From the NCBI GenBank assembly GCA_902800015.1, contig CADCCU010000006.1, positions 1-41,597 on the forward strand: a stretch of 41,597 bases of DNA, read 5' to 3'. Position 1 is the stretch's first letter. Every line of letters begins with the position of its first letter. Source of the stretch: an uncultured Ureaplasma sp. (lineage in GTDB: Bacteria; Bacillota_I; Bacilli_A; Mycoplasmatales; Mycoplasmoidaceae). Below the pieces are notes generated by a model. That model searched no databases and was not told the DNA's origin. It saw only the letters and a list, made by a program, of their open reading frames with translations. Below are positions 9,754-18,352 of the stretch, piece after piece. The translations under genes and the position numbers were made by a program.

Positions 9754-9962
9754 TTCTAAATTAATCTATTCTTTATATCAAATAAAAGTAAATCCAGCTG
9801 TTGCAGAGTTTGAAGAGTGACTAATAAGAGTTCACCCAGATTTTTCCATTTCATCACAATGTTTTTGTAAATCTTTTATTCAAGGTTTGCATTTCGTAAC
9901 TTTATACATAAAAAATACCTCTCTATATATTTTATAGAAAATATTTGATATTCTAAATATAT

Positions 9963-9985
9963 TGGCAGTGGTTGCAGGAATTGGA
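9963..9985 (-). repeat. Imperfect duplicate of the tRNA-Trp 3' end (att-like)
   Basis: Read on the plus strand it is TGGCAGTGGTTGCAGGAATT plus three bases, matching 13247-13269 at 20 of 23 positions and in the same orientation. Tyrosine integrases often use tRNA 3' ends as attachment sites and leave such a partial copy at the far end of the insert. The mismatches indicate an old event. Confidence 0.5.
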
Positions 9986-10020
9986 AGAAAATACGATAAA
10001 TAGGCACCTTGAGCTTTGAC

Positions 10021-10138
10021 GCTAAACTGGATATTTAGTTAAAAAGCAAAAGATTATTTATTTATTCAAAAATGTAGGTAATAAATAAAAAATCTCCACA
10101 AGAAGTGAAGATGTTATGTTTATTGCTAAACTGGATAT
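10021..10138. repeat. Two copies of a 15-nt direct repeat
   Basis: GCTAAACTGGATATT occurs at 10021-10035 and 10124-10138, 103 bp apart, with no coding explanation. It may be a binding site near the element end. Confidence 0.55.
10085..10112 (-). terminator. Minus-strand terminator without an obvious gene
   Basis: ATCTTCAC and GTGGAGAT pair on the minus strand with one mismatch around a 5-nt loop and are followed by a T tract. No minus-strand gene lies just upstream, so it may end an unseen RNA or be a remnant. Confidence 0.45.
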
Positions 10139-10216
10139 TGAATATATTATATCATAATTTCTTTTGAATAAATACATAAATCTTAAAAACTTTCATTAAG
10201 GAGCTTTTTAATTAAG

Positions 10217-10870
10217 ATGTATTTGTATCTAAATACCAAAAACAGTCAAAATAAACATCAAATTCTCAATAGGATAGTCAAATCTATTGAGAAACAGGTT
10301 AAATATAATGAAGTTGATGACTATTTCTGAAAACTCATTAAAGAACAAGACAAGTTATTAAAAATAGCTTATGAGAATAATGATTTAGCTGAAGCGAAAG
10401 CACTTAAAGATAAAACAAAGTTATTTATCAGTACTAAGCAATTAGCTAAACTACAGCACTTTATTAAATCTCATTGGCACAATAAGAAATTTCAAGCCCA
10501 AGAACTTTATGTTCTTGTTAAAAAAGATACTGAAAACAAATATGGCTGAAACTATAAAACTAATAGGAAATGGTGTAAGATAACTATTACCGACTATGCT
10601 ACTATCATTGGTTATAGTTCTTCAACTCCAGCAAAAATAAATTGTTTGCTAAAGAAAGCAAATGCCAATGTTGCTCTATATACTAATCTTATTGCTTTAT
10701 ATAAGAAATTTATCCAATTAGACATTAAGACTAGAATGTTTAAATGACTTCTTTCTAACAAGAAAGAAACTAATAATAATAAATGTAACATGTTTGATTT
10801 AGACAGTTCAAACAACACTCATTCAGTCAATGATCCACCAGATGATGAATTATCAGAGTGGTTTAAATAA
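10217..10870 (+). CDS. Unknown protein, possible replication initiator
   Basis: A 217-residue protein with three internal TGA Trp codons, the reason it is missed under the standard code. It is basic, with charged helices in the N-terminal half and, after residue 120, a compact block KWCKITITDYATIIGYSSST then PAKINCLLKKA, which reads like a helix-turn-helix. The C-terminus is acidic (NDPPDDELSEW). I do not recognise the family. Its position directly beside three 21-bp-spaced iterons and an AT-rich repeat block, within a presumed element, suggests a plasmid-type Rep protein; this is inference from context only. AAGGAG lies 13 nt before the ATG, a rather long spacing. Confidence 0.6.
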
Positions 10871-10920
10871 ACTTCTCCGCTAGTAAAACAACTAAACTTA
10901 AAAACTTTATAAAAACCAAT

Positions 10921-10942
10921 TAGCAATTAATTTGCTAAGTTT
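10921..10942 (+). terminator. Terminator of the possible Rep gene
   Basis: TAGCAA and TTGCTA form a stem around TTAAT, followed by AGTTTT. It is 50 nt past the stop at 10870. A second small hairpin, CCCATCTATGGG followed by TGGTTTTT, comes right after. Confidence 0.5.
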
Positions 10943-11016
10943 TGTCCCATCTATGGGTGGTTTTTAGCTTATTTTTTAATTCTTGTCCCAATTTCTTATC
11001 AATTTGTCTCACTATG

Positions 11017-11067
11017 AGTAATACCCAAATATTTAAGAGTAATACCATAGCAAATATCAGTAATACC
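11017..11067 (+). repeat. Three iterons AGTAATACC, period 21 bp
   Basis: AGTAATACC starts at 11017, 11038 and 11059, exactly 21 bp apart, so all copies face the same side of the helix. This spacing is typical of Rep-binding iterons in plasmid origins. The sequence between copies is not conserved. Confidence 0.7.
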
Positions 11068-11081
11068 TAAACACCCCCATT

Positions 11082-11113
11082 GAATATATTAGAATATATT
11101 TAATGAAGATATT
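11082..11113. repeat. AT-rich direct repeats beside the iterons
   Basis: GAATATATT at 11082-11090 and 11092-11100, and GAAGATATT at 11105-11113. The block copies the one at 7-39 and may serve as the unwinding region of an origin. Confidence 0.55.
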
Positions 11114-11130
11114 ATGAATACTATGTAATA

Positions 11131-11156
11131 ACAAAAAAATGTATCCATTAGGATAC
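11131..11156 (-). terminator. Terminator of the second coiled-coil gene
   Basis: GTATCC at 11141-11146 pairs with GGATAC at 11151-11156, and a run of T follows on the minus strand. It is the same hairpin as at 53-82. Confidence 0.65.
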
Positions 11157-11184
11157 ACTTCTTTTATTTTTTATTTAAGTATTA

Positions 11185-11442
11185 CTAATGCTTTAGATTA
11201 TTTAGTTTAATTACTCTATTTAAATCTTCACGAATAGACTTATTAAATTCTAACTGTTGCTTATTAAATGCTCTTTGTTCACCCATAAACTCAATCAACA
11301 AATCTCTTGTTGATTTTTGTTTTTTAGGAGGTGTCCTATCACTACCAGGACCACCTTTAGACTTAATCCTACTTAACTTAATCTCATCATTGATTAAGTT
11401 CTTATTCTTTTTAGCATCGTCAATTTTATACTTGATACTCAT
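11185..11442 (-). CDS. Small coiled-coil protein, paralog of 110-427
   Basis: An 85-residue protein of unknown function. Its N-terminus MSIKYKIDDAKKNKNLINDE and the KSKGGPG linker are identical to the gene at 110-427, the middle differs (DRTPPKKQKSTRDLLIEFMG), and the C-terminal coiled coil again carries FNKQQLEFNK and ends NNLKH. The start is set at 11442, not at the ATG six codons earlier, because the TATAAT box (11449-11454) covers those codons and the 110-427 copy starts at the matching Met. The spacing of 6 nt implies a leaderless mRNA. It lies between an origin-like region and an integrase remnant, so it is probably a gene carried by the element. Confidence 0.68.
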   Translation of the reverse strand: MSIKYKIDDAKKNKNLINDEIKLSRIKSKGGPGSDRTPPKKQKSTRDLLIEFMGEQRAFNKQQLEFNKSIREDLNRVIKLNNLKH

Positions 11443-11532
11443 ATGTATATTATATATCACTCATTCCTACTCAAATAAGTTCTATTAAAATATAGGTTAT
11501 TTGTTTCAACAATATAACCATTCACTGCACAA

Positions 11533-11690
11533 TTAGCTATATCATAAGTAAGCATCATAGTTCCTATTTGATGAGATGATATAGTGGTTCATCACAGTTC
11601 TTGGTGTATTACCTAACACCATAGAGATTGTATTAGCATCCGCTCTATACTTATGCATTATTGAGGCGAATAAATGTAACTCAATTCTTT
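11533..11690 (-). pseudogene. Tyrosine recombinase (integrase) C-terminal remnant
   Basis: About 52 codons without a start, open only if TGA is Trp. The translation includes LHLFASIMHKYRADANTISM followed by VLGNTPRTVMNHYI. This matches the end of phage-type integrases, where FASLM, a Gly-Ala-Asp-x-x-T-I segment, VLGH-S/T and a final Tyr near HY occur in this order. The HxLRH box and everything before it are missing: the frame is cut off by the 3' end of the lipoprotein gene, whose stop codon it touches at 11690. The usual LGH is LGN here. It is an inactive relic that supports an integrative origin of this region. Confidence 0.6.
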
Positions 11691-13060
11691 TATTTATGTT
11701 GATAGTTTGCGAACGGGTTTATTACCCAACCTTCTGGGAAACCAAAGTTTATAAGTGTGTCATCACCGTTGTAATAGAATGTACCAGTAGAAGCAACATT
11801 ATTTACCCATCCATCAAATGCATTAGTAGGAGCATCCGCTACCGTTCCAGCATATTCAATTTTGATTGAATTTAGAGATGAGCATTGCTTAAACATAGCG
11901 TGATAACAACTTTTTGCTAAAATAGTTGCATGTAAATTTGGTGCAGTTAATAAACTTGTGCAACCTTCAAACATAAATTCATAACAGCCATCTGCTAAAG
12001 TAGTTGCAGGCAACTCAGGCGCTTCGAGAATTGAAGTACAATTCATGAACATTTGATAACAACAATTAGGTGCCATTATTTCGGCATTTATTTTAGAAGG
12101 TATTCTTGCTAATTTGTAACAGTTAACGTACATATATCTATAGCAATTATCTTTTAATGTCGTTGCTGGTAAATCTGGTGAAAAAGATAAATTTTCGCAT
12201 GCTTCAAACATTGCACGATAACAACTATCTGTCAATATGCTAGCATTTGATAGCAAATTCTTGCTTGAATCAACTATTCCATCTGATCAACTAAAAAGTT
12301 TGTAAAAACAATAATCACATGGAATAGCAGTTATATCTCCTTCTTCCCCAGATGCTGCTCCATTATCTAATAATCCCATAATATTCCCAGAAACAGCGAC
12401 ATCACCATGTATTTTAATAGTTGAATAATCTAAAGAAGATTTTGACCAACCAGATTGATTATTTCCACGTAAGTAAATCACTTCATTTTCAAATTGAACA
12501 ATTTCACCTGTTGCGCAAGTATATCAAACATCTGACGCTGGATCTAAAGAGTATTCTAAGTTCGGAATGGACTCTGCGTGGTCAACATTAAGCATAAAAG
12601 ATGAAATTGATGATGCTTCAAATTTTAGGTATTTTTCCTCTGTAGAATCATTAATGTATGCATGAATAGAGTCAGTATATCAAAAATTATTTTTTATTTT
12701 TGCAATAACTTTGAATGTATAATCCCCAGGGTTCATATTGCTTCAAGAAAGTTTTCCATGATCGATTTTAAGAGAACTAATATCAGCAGAAGAAGTTGAG
12801 CCGTATGGGATAACTGATCATACGATTTCTCCTTGATAAGCCTCTCCATTTTCATTAACTAACATTCATGTATCACTGTCTACCCATTTGTAAGATGGCC
12901 CATTCCAAGTTATATCAATTACTGTTGTACTACCAGTCAGATAATATGAATGTCTAATTATACTGCAACTACAACCTGTTGACACTGCAGCAACTGTTCC
13001 CATTGCAGTGATTCCTAAAGTAGGTATCAATAAAATTTTAATTAATTTAGATTTTCTCAT
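11690..13060 (-). CDS. BspA-like leucine-rich-repeat lipoprotein
   Basis: A 456-residue surface lipoprotein: a basic N-terminus, a hydrophobic segment, and a lipobox ending in Cys30 (AVSTGC). Residues 40-190 form beta-rich Ig-like stretches. A segment YLRGNNQSGWS then leads to the GLLDNGAASGEEGDIT block, followed by five 26-residue repeats of the pattern CYxxMFxxCxSLxxAPxLPATTLA and a cap with NSIKIEYAG, FYYNG and PEGW. BspA-type repeats mediate adhesion to host matrix or other microbes; a role in attachment is inference. AAAGGAG precedes the ATG. The gene lies next to the tRNA-Trp 3' end and abuts the integrase remnant. The N-terminal half differs from the relatives at 34040 and 40625. Confidence 0.85.
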
Positions 13061-13246
13061 AAAACTCCTTTTGTATATTATATTAAAATAAGATTCTTAA
13101 AAAATAAATTGTTTGTATGCTTTTATATTAAATACAAACTATTTGTTAAATAGTTTATGATTTATTTAAAATATGTGAGCAATAAATTTTAATAACATCT
13201 TTAAAGATGTGATTTTATAGAATAAGTACAAAATTTAAAAATTTTA

Positions 13247-13320
13247 TGGCAGGGGTTGTAGGAATTGAACCCACATCAGTGGTTTTGGAGACCATTATTC
13301 TGCCGTTGAACTAAACCCCT
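13247..13320 (-). tRNA. tRNA-Trp (anticodon CCA)
   Basis: A 74-nt cloverleaf with encoded CCA. The acceptor AGGGGTT pairs with AACCCCT before discriminator G. The anticodon arm reads TGGT-CTCCAAA-ACCA, giving CCA, and the T-loop is GTTCAATTC. It reads UGG; a separate tRNA with anticodon UCA must read the many UGA codons. Its 5' end overlaps the last 10 nt of the YmdB-like gene. Confidence 0.95.
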
Positions 13321-14123
13321 TTTGTATTCTCTTGAACCAAATTAATTCTTTTAATTGTTTTTGGTTTATTTGTTTTATTATCAAATGTTAATAAAACAGC
13401 ATTCAATTGGTATGGACTCTTATCAGGATCTAATTTAAAGTGTAAAACTTGTTCGCGGAACATTTGCAAGATAGTTGTTGGATTAGCTCCAATAATGCCA
13501 CAACTTGGTCCAGTCATACCTACATCGGTAATATATGCAGTGTTTTTGTATATTTTGTCATCTGCAGTTTGTACATGTGTATGAGTACCTAATATTGCAC
13601 TTACTTTATTGCTATAAGCAGTAAGCATCGCATTCTTTTCACTTGTAGCATTAGCATGAAAATCAATGATATGAATATCATGAGTATTTTTTCATTTTGG
13701 TAATTGTTTATCTAACAATAAGAAAGGATTAGATTGCATTCCTTTACATGCAGCAGAAACTCCTAATAAATTAGTAATTCTTACTCTTTTGTTTTTTATT
13801 TTAACAACTCTTGAACCTTGACCAACTGTAGCTTGTTGACTAAAACTGTTTTTGATATTTAAAGGTCTAATGGTGTCTTGGTTATTTAGAATATCATAAA
13901 TTTGTTCATTATCTCAGGTGTGATTACCGAAGGTAAAAAAGTTAACACCAATAGATTTTAAAAACAAATAATGTCGAATATTTAAAGAACGACCATGTGT
14001 ACAATTTTCCGCATTAGCAATAACAAAATCAATCTTATACTTTTTTATTAGTGATGGTAAAAAAGCATTAATTGCTTTTCTTCCTTGTTTCGCAAAAATA
14101 TCACCAATAAATAAGATTTTCAT
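13311..14123 (-). CDS. ymdB: YmdB-family metallophosphodiesterase
   Basis: A 270-residue cytoplasmic enzyme of the calcineurin-like fold; family members hydrolyse 2',3'-cyclic nucleotides. The metal-site motifs are all present in order: GDIFAKQGR, NAENCTHGRS, FGNHTWD (Trp by TGA), DFHANATSEK and GTHTHVQTAD. TATAAT at 14132-14137 sits 8 nt before the ATG without a ribosome site. The stop codon lies inside the tRNA-Trp gene, so the transcript may run into the tRNA and be processed with it. It is divergently transcribed from the flavodiiron gene at 14201. Confidence 0.92.
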
Positions 14124-14200
14124 TTTTAATGATTATATTATATATGAAGTTGTCAAAATTAAATAATCTTACATATATGCATTAATATAATAAGAATGTT

Positions 14201-15346
14201 ATGACAAACGAAATAATTGACAACATTTACTATATTGGTTGTAATGACCATAAAATTAAATTATTTGAAGGACAATATGATGTACCTAATGGTATGTCAT
14301 ATAATTCTTATTTAATTAAAGATGAAAACCAAATTGCAATTTTAGATTGTGTTGATATCAACTTTGTTGATCAATGATTACAAAATATTAAAGACATTTT
14401 AAAAGATGAACAACCTACATATTTAGTTATTCACCATGTAGAGCCTGATCACTCTGCAGGAATTAGCAAGTTTTTAAAGCTATACCCAAATACAACAGTT
14501 GTTGCTTCACCAATGGCTTTTACTTTTCTAAATCAATTTTATAAAGATATAGATTTAACCAAAAAACTTATGGTCAAAGAAAATGAAAAAATACAAATTG
14601 GTAAATACCAATTAACTTTTATTTATGCACCAATGGTGCATTGACCAGAAGTAATGGTTAGTTATGAAGCTAATACTAAAACATTGTTTACCGCTGATGG
14701 CTTTGGTAAGTTTGGGGCATTAGATCATGATGAAGACTGAACATGTGAAGCACGAAGATATTACTTTAATATCGTTGGTAAATATGGTATGCAAGTTCAA
14801 GCATTATTAAATAAAGTTAAAGATTTATCTATTGCAAGAATTTGTCCATTACATGGACCTATATTAGATCATGATTTAACCATGTATTTAGATTTGTACA
14901 AAATCTGATCTGCATATCAGTCTGAAAAAAATGGCACAGTTATTTTTTATACAAGTATTTATGGTCATACAAAAATTGCAGCAGAAGCATTAGCTAAAAA
15001 AATAAATTGCGATGCTATTGATTTAATGCAATATGATATGTCTGAAGCAATTGAAAAAGCATTTGAATATAAAAATATTGTTTTAGCAACAACAACATAC
15101 AATGCAGGAATATTTCCATGTATGCAAAATTTTATTAACATCTTAAGTGAGAAAAATTGACAAAATAAAAACATCGGGATTATTGGTAATGGTACATGAG
15201 CACCAATTGCTGCTGATGTGATTAAAAAACAAATTAGTTCATTAAAAAACATGAATATTATTGAACCAATTATCAATATTCGTTCATCATTAAATGATGA
15301 AAATTACAAACAACTAGATCAATTAGCTGACGTTTTAAAGAAATAA
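14201..15346 (+). CDS. Flavodiiron protein (O2/NO reductase)
   Basis: A 381-residue protein with an N-terminal metallo-beta-lactamase-like diiron domain and a C-terminal flavodoxin domain (FYTSIYGHTKIAAEALAKKI binds FMN phosphate). All iron ligands are seen: His79, Glu81, Asp83 and His84 in HHVEPDH, His147 in MVHWPE, Asp166 in FTADGFGKFG and His218 in CPLHGP. The family reduces O2 to water or NO to N2O and protects anaerobes; electrons normally come from rubredoxin or a flavoprotein, and no such gene is seen nearby. TATAAT at 14186-14191 is 9 nt before the ATG. The stop abuts the pcrA stop with no spacer. Such proteins are uncommon in mollicutes, so transfer is possible. Confidence 0.9.
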
Positions 15347-17578
15347 TTAGTTTCTTACTAATTTCAAAGACTTATGGGTAGCAATAATATGTTTTAATCC
15401 ATAAGGTTTTTTAAACATGATACTTAAGATACCATTGTTTACTTCAACAACAACACCCATACCAAATATGGTATGAACAATTGTATCACCGACATTATAT
15501 TGAACTTGTTTTTGTTCATACATATTTTGATAATTCTCAATTTTATGAGAATCGTATCATTCAATATCAGCAGTACTTGTTGATTGGTAAAAACTATTAA
15601 TTTTTTCAAGGTTTTGTTTTCCCATTTCATTAATAAATGAACTTGGATAATTATTGCCCATGAATGATTTACCAGTATTAGATGAAATAAACAAGTATTG
15701 TTTAGCTCTAGTAATTCCTACAAAAGCTATTCTTCTTTCTTCTTCCCCGTGCATACCGATTGATTTAGCATTAGGGAATACACCTTCATACAATCCTGCA
15801 ATAAATACAACTTTATATTCTGTACCTTTAGCAAAATGCACAGTCATTAATGATACTTCATCATGATCTTTTTTATTTTTAACATCATTACTGCTTGTAT
15901 CTGTATACAAAGCAATTGATTGAATGAATTCATCAATTGTAGCTGAAGGATGCTCGGTTTCATATTCTTTAATAGAGTTTATTAATTCACGAATATTATC
16001 CATACGATTTTCAGCTTCACAACTATTCTCAAAACTATTTAGATATTGTTCATATTTAGTTATTTTGATAATTTGATCAACTGTATCGGCTATATTCTTA
16101 TTTTTAATTGCTAATTTAATTTCATTAATTAAATTAATAAAGCGGTATATAGCTTGGTCATTTCAAGGAATATCAGGATCATTAGCTTTAGTTATTTTTA
16201 GTGCATCAGTAAATGAAATATGTTTAGCATTAGCATATTTCTTGATTTTATCAATTGTAGTTTCTCCAATACCTCTTTGGGGAACATTAATAACTCTTAA
16301 GATTGATAATTCATCATCAAAATGGCTAACAACTCTTAAATAAGCTAATATATCTTTAATTTCTTTTCTTTGATAGAATTTGACTCCACCATAAATGTAA
16401 TATGGAATATTAGTATTAATTAATCCATCTTCGATAAATTTTGATAAATAATTACTACGGTATAAAACAGCAATATCTTTATAAGCGATATTATTTTTTT
16501 CATGAAGTTCGTTGATTTTGTTTGCAATAAATCTTCCTTCTTCATGTTGGGAATCTCCGCAATAATATATAGGTTTTTCACCCATGCCATTAATTGTTGT
16601 TAATGTTTTATCAATACGGATGTTGTTATGTTTAATAAGGGCATTTGCCACATTTAAAATATTTTGGGTAGAGCGATAATTAGTATCAAGAATGATGGTT
16701 TTAGTATTTTTAAATGTTTTTAGATAAACATTAAAAATATCACTGTATGCACCACGTCATTCATAAATTGTTTGGTCAGGATCGCCTACAGCAAAAACAT
16801 TTTGTTGGTTGTTAACAAGCTTACATAAAATTTCAAATTGAAAACGATCAGTATCTTGGAACTCATCAACTAAGATATATTGGAATTTTTCAGATCATTT
16901 TTTAACTACATCAGGTCAGTTTCGAAATAATTTATAGACACTATAAATTAAATCATTAAAATCTAGTCAATTATTTTTTTGTTTTTGTTTCTGGTATTCC
17001 TTATATATTCCTTCGATGTATTTAACATCATTACTGAGTAAGTAATGATGTTTAACCATATCATTAACACTATCTAATGGTTCTGTATTTAATGATCATA
17101 AATCATTACTGTATTCAGCATTGTAAGCTTGATATTCTTCAATAAAATCAAGAGTTAATCTTGGCTTACAACGTTTACCAAAATCATCTCTTAATCTTCA
17201 ATCTTTATAGATTTGGTTAATAATAGCAAATTGTTCTTCATCATCAATAATTCGAAAATCATTACTTGCATTTAATTTATTAATGTCACAGCGCAATATT
17301 TTTAAACAAAGTGCATGGTAGGTTAAAATATTGGTGCTAGTATAACGATTTAAAAGATTAACAATACGATTGCGCATCTCTAAGCAAGCAGCATTGGTAA
17401 AGGTAATAGCTAAAATGGAATTATCATCAATACCGACATTATTAATTAGATAAGCTACTCTTGTTGTCAAAACTTTTGTTTTACCACTGCCTGCGCCAGC
17501 AACAACAAGAACAGGACCATTAATTGTTTCAACAGCAGCAACTTGTTGGGGATTTAATTGTAATGATTTTAAATCCAT
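15347..17578 (-). CDS. pcrA: ATP-dependent DNA helicase PcrA/UvrD
   Basis: A 743-residue superfamily 1 helicase for DNA repair and plasmid-type replication. It starts with the Q-motif LNPQQVAAV, then Walker A GAGSGKT at residues 28-34 and motif Ia ITFTNAACLEM. Later motifs include VAVGDPDQTIYEWR near 16785, VMTVHFAKGTEYKVVFIAGL-like motif V (as SLMTVHFAKGTE), and ERRIAFVGITRAKQ (motif VI). The C-terminal Tudor-like tail YNVGDTIVHTIFGMGVVVEV is typical of PcrA. Many Trp codons are TGA. It is the last gene of the operon glycosyltransferase-RDD-pcrA, starting 2 nt after the RDD stop. Confidence 0.95.
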
Positions 17579-17580
17579 AG

Positions 17581-18351
17581 CTATTCTTCTTCGCCGTTAA
17601 TTTCTTCATTAGGGTTGTCAAGAATTACACCAGGTAAGTTGAAATTACGTTTTGGTAGTTTATTTTTTTTGTTAATATTTTTGTTATCTTTATCACTACC
17701 ATTAACATCAATTTTCTTGACAGTAACAGTGTTACTGATTTTATCAATTAAGCTTTGTCTTTTACTATTAAATGCAACAGAAAAAACTACAAGAATTAAT
17801 AACATCATTGAAACCATGTACATAGTTATGAAAATAATAGCAACAGTGAAATATGGTAGAGAGCTATCATATGTATACATTTGCTTAATAAGTGCAATTG
17901 CATTATCACTACCATTGGTAGTACCAATAATAAATAATGTTAAAGCAAGAATGAAATTAATAATTGTATTGATTACTCAAACTAATAATTCACGCTTAAA
18001 AATATTAATAAAAAAATGTGTAAAAACAACATTGTAAATTGCAAGTTTAAAAGTTTTTAAACCCAAAGTTTGTCCTTTTCAAAAATAAGGTAAAACCATA
18101 AAATAACTTACAAAACAAATTGTATTGATAATAACAAATAAAAAATATCGATATGGTTCAGTTATATTCATAGTTTGAATATTGCCTTTAAATCCAGGAT
18201 CAGTAAAGAAGATTAAACAAGCAAAACCGATGCTTAGAGAAATCATGATGATAAAATCAATTAATCTTGCAATAATACGGTTAGAAGCAGGGGCAAGATT
18301 ATATCTTTCTCTTACTGGATGGATATTTTTTATATTTTCAGTTGGATTCAT
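17581..18351 (-). CDS. RDD-family membrane protein
   Basis: A 256-residue integral membrane protein. The RDD signature is complete: ASNRIIARLIDFIIMISLSI for the first helix with Arg and Asp, KGQTLGLKTFKL between helices, and KRQSLIDKISNTVTV near the end. About five hydrophobic helices are followed by a hydrophilic tail of 60 residues rich in Lys, Asn and Asp. The transport role of the family is not settled. It starts 1 nt after the glycosyltransferase stop and ends 2 nt before pcrA, so all three are one transcript. Confidence 0.85.
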
Positions 18352-18352
18352 T

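Larger units (their letters stand above)
9754..10216. other. Gene-free stretch with element-end features
   Basis: No complete gene is seen in these 463 bases. They hold a degenerate copy of the tRNA-Trp 3' end (9963-9985), two copies of a 15-nt repeat and a minus-strand terminator. The plus frame from about 9770 to 9940 stays open when TGA is read as Trp (containing NPAVAEFEEWLIRVHPDF) but has no start codon. It may be a gene relic; I do not recognise it. Confidence 0.5.
10871..11184. other. Gene-free origin-like stretch
   Basis: These 314 bases contain no gene. They hold a plus-strand terminator, two TTGTCCCA repeats (10944 and 10984), three iterons, the AT-rich direct repeats and the terminator of the next minus-strand gene. 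The order terminator, iterons and AT-rich repeats resembles a theta-type plasmid origin. Confidence 0.5.
9963..13249. mobile_element. Probable decayed integrative/plasmid-like element at tRNA-Trp
   Basis: The segment is bounded by the tRNA-Trp 3' end and its imperfect copy. Inside are a possible Rep gene, iterons with an AT-rich block, a coiled-coil gene present elsewhere in the window, an integrase C-terminal fragment and a lipoprotein gene. The integrase is broken, so it should be immobile. Boundaries are inferred from the tRNA duplicate only. Confidence 0.45.

Noticed and set aside
11443-11460. Longer start of the second coiled-coil gene (MIYNIH...)
   Set aside because: These codons coincide with the TATAAT box and are absent in the paralog, so the start is 11442.
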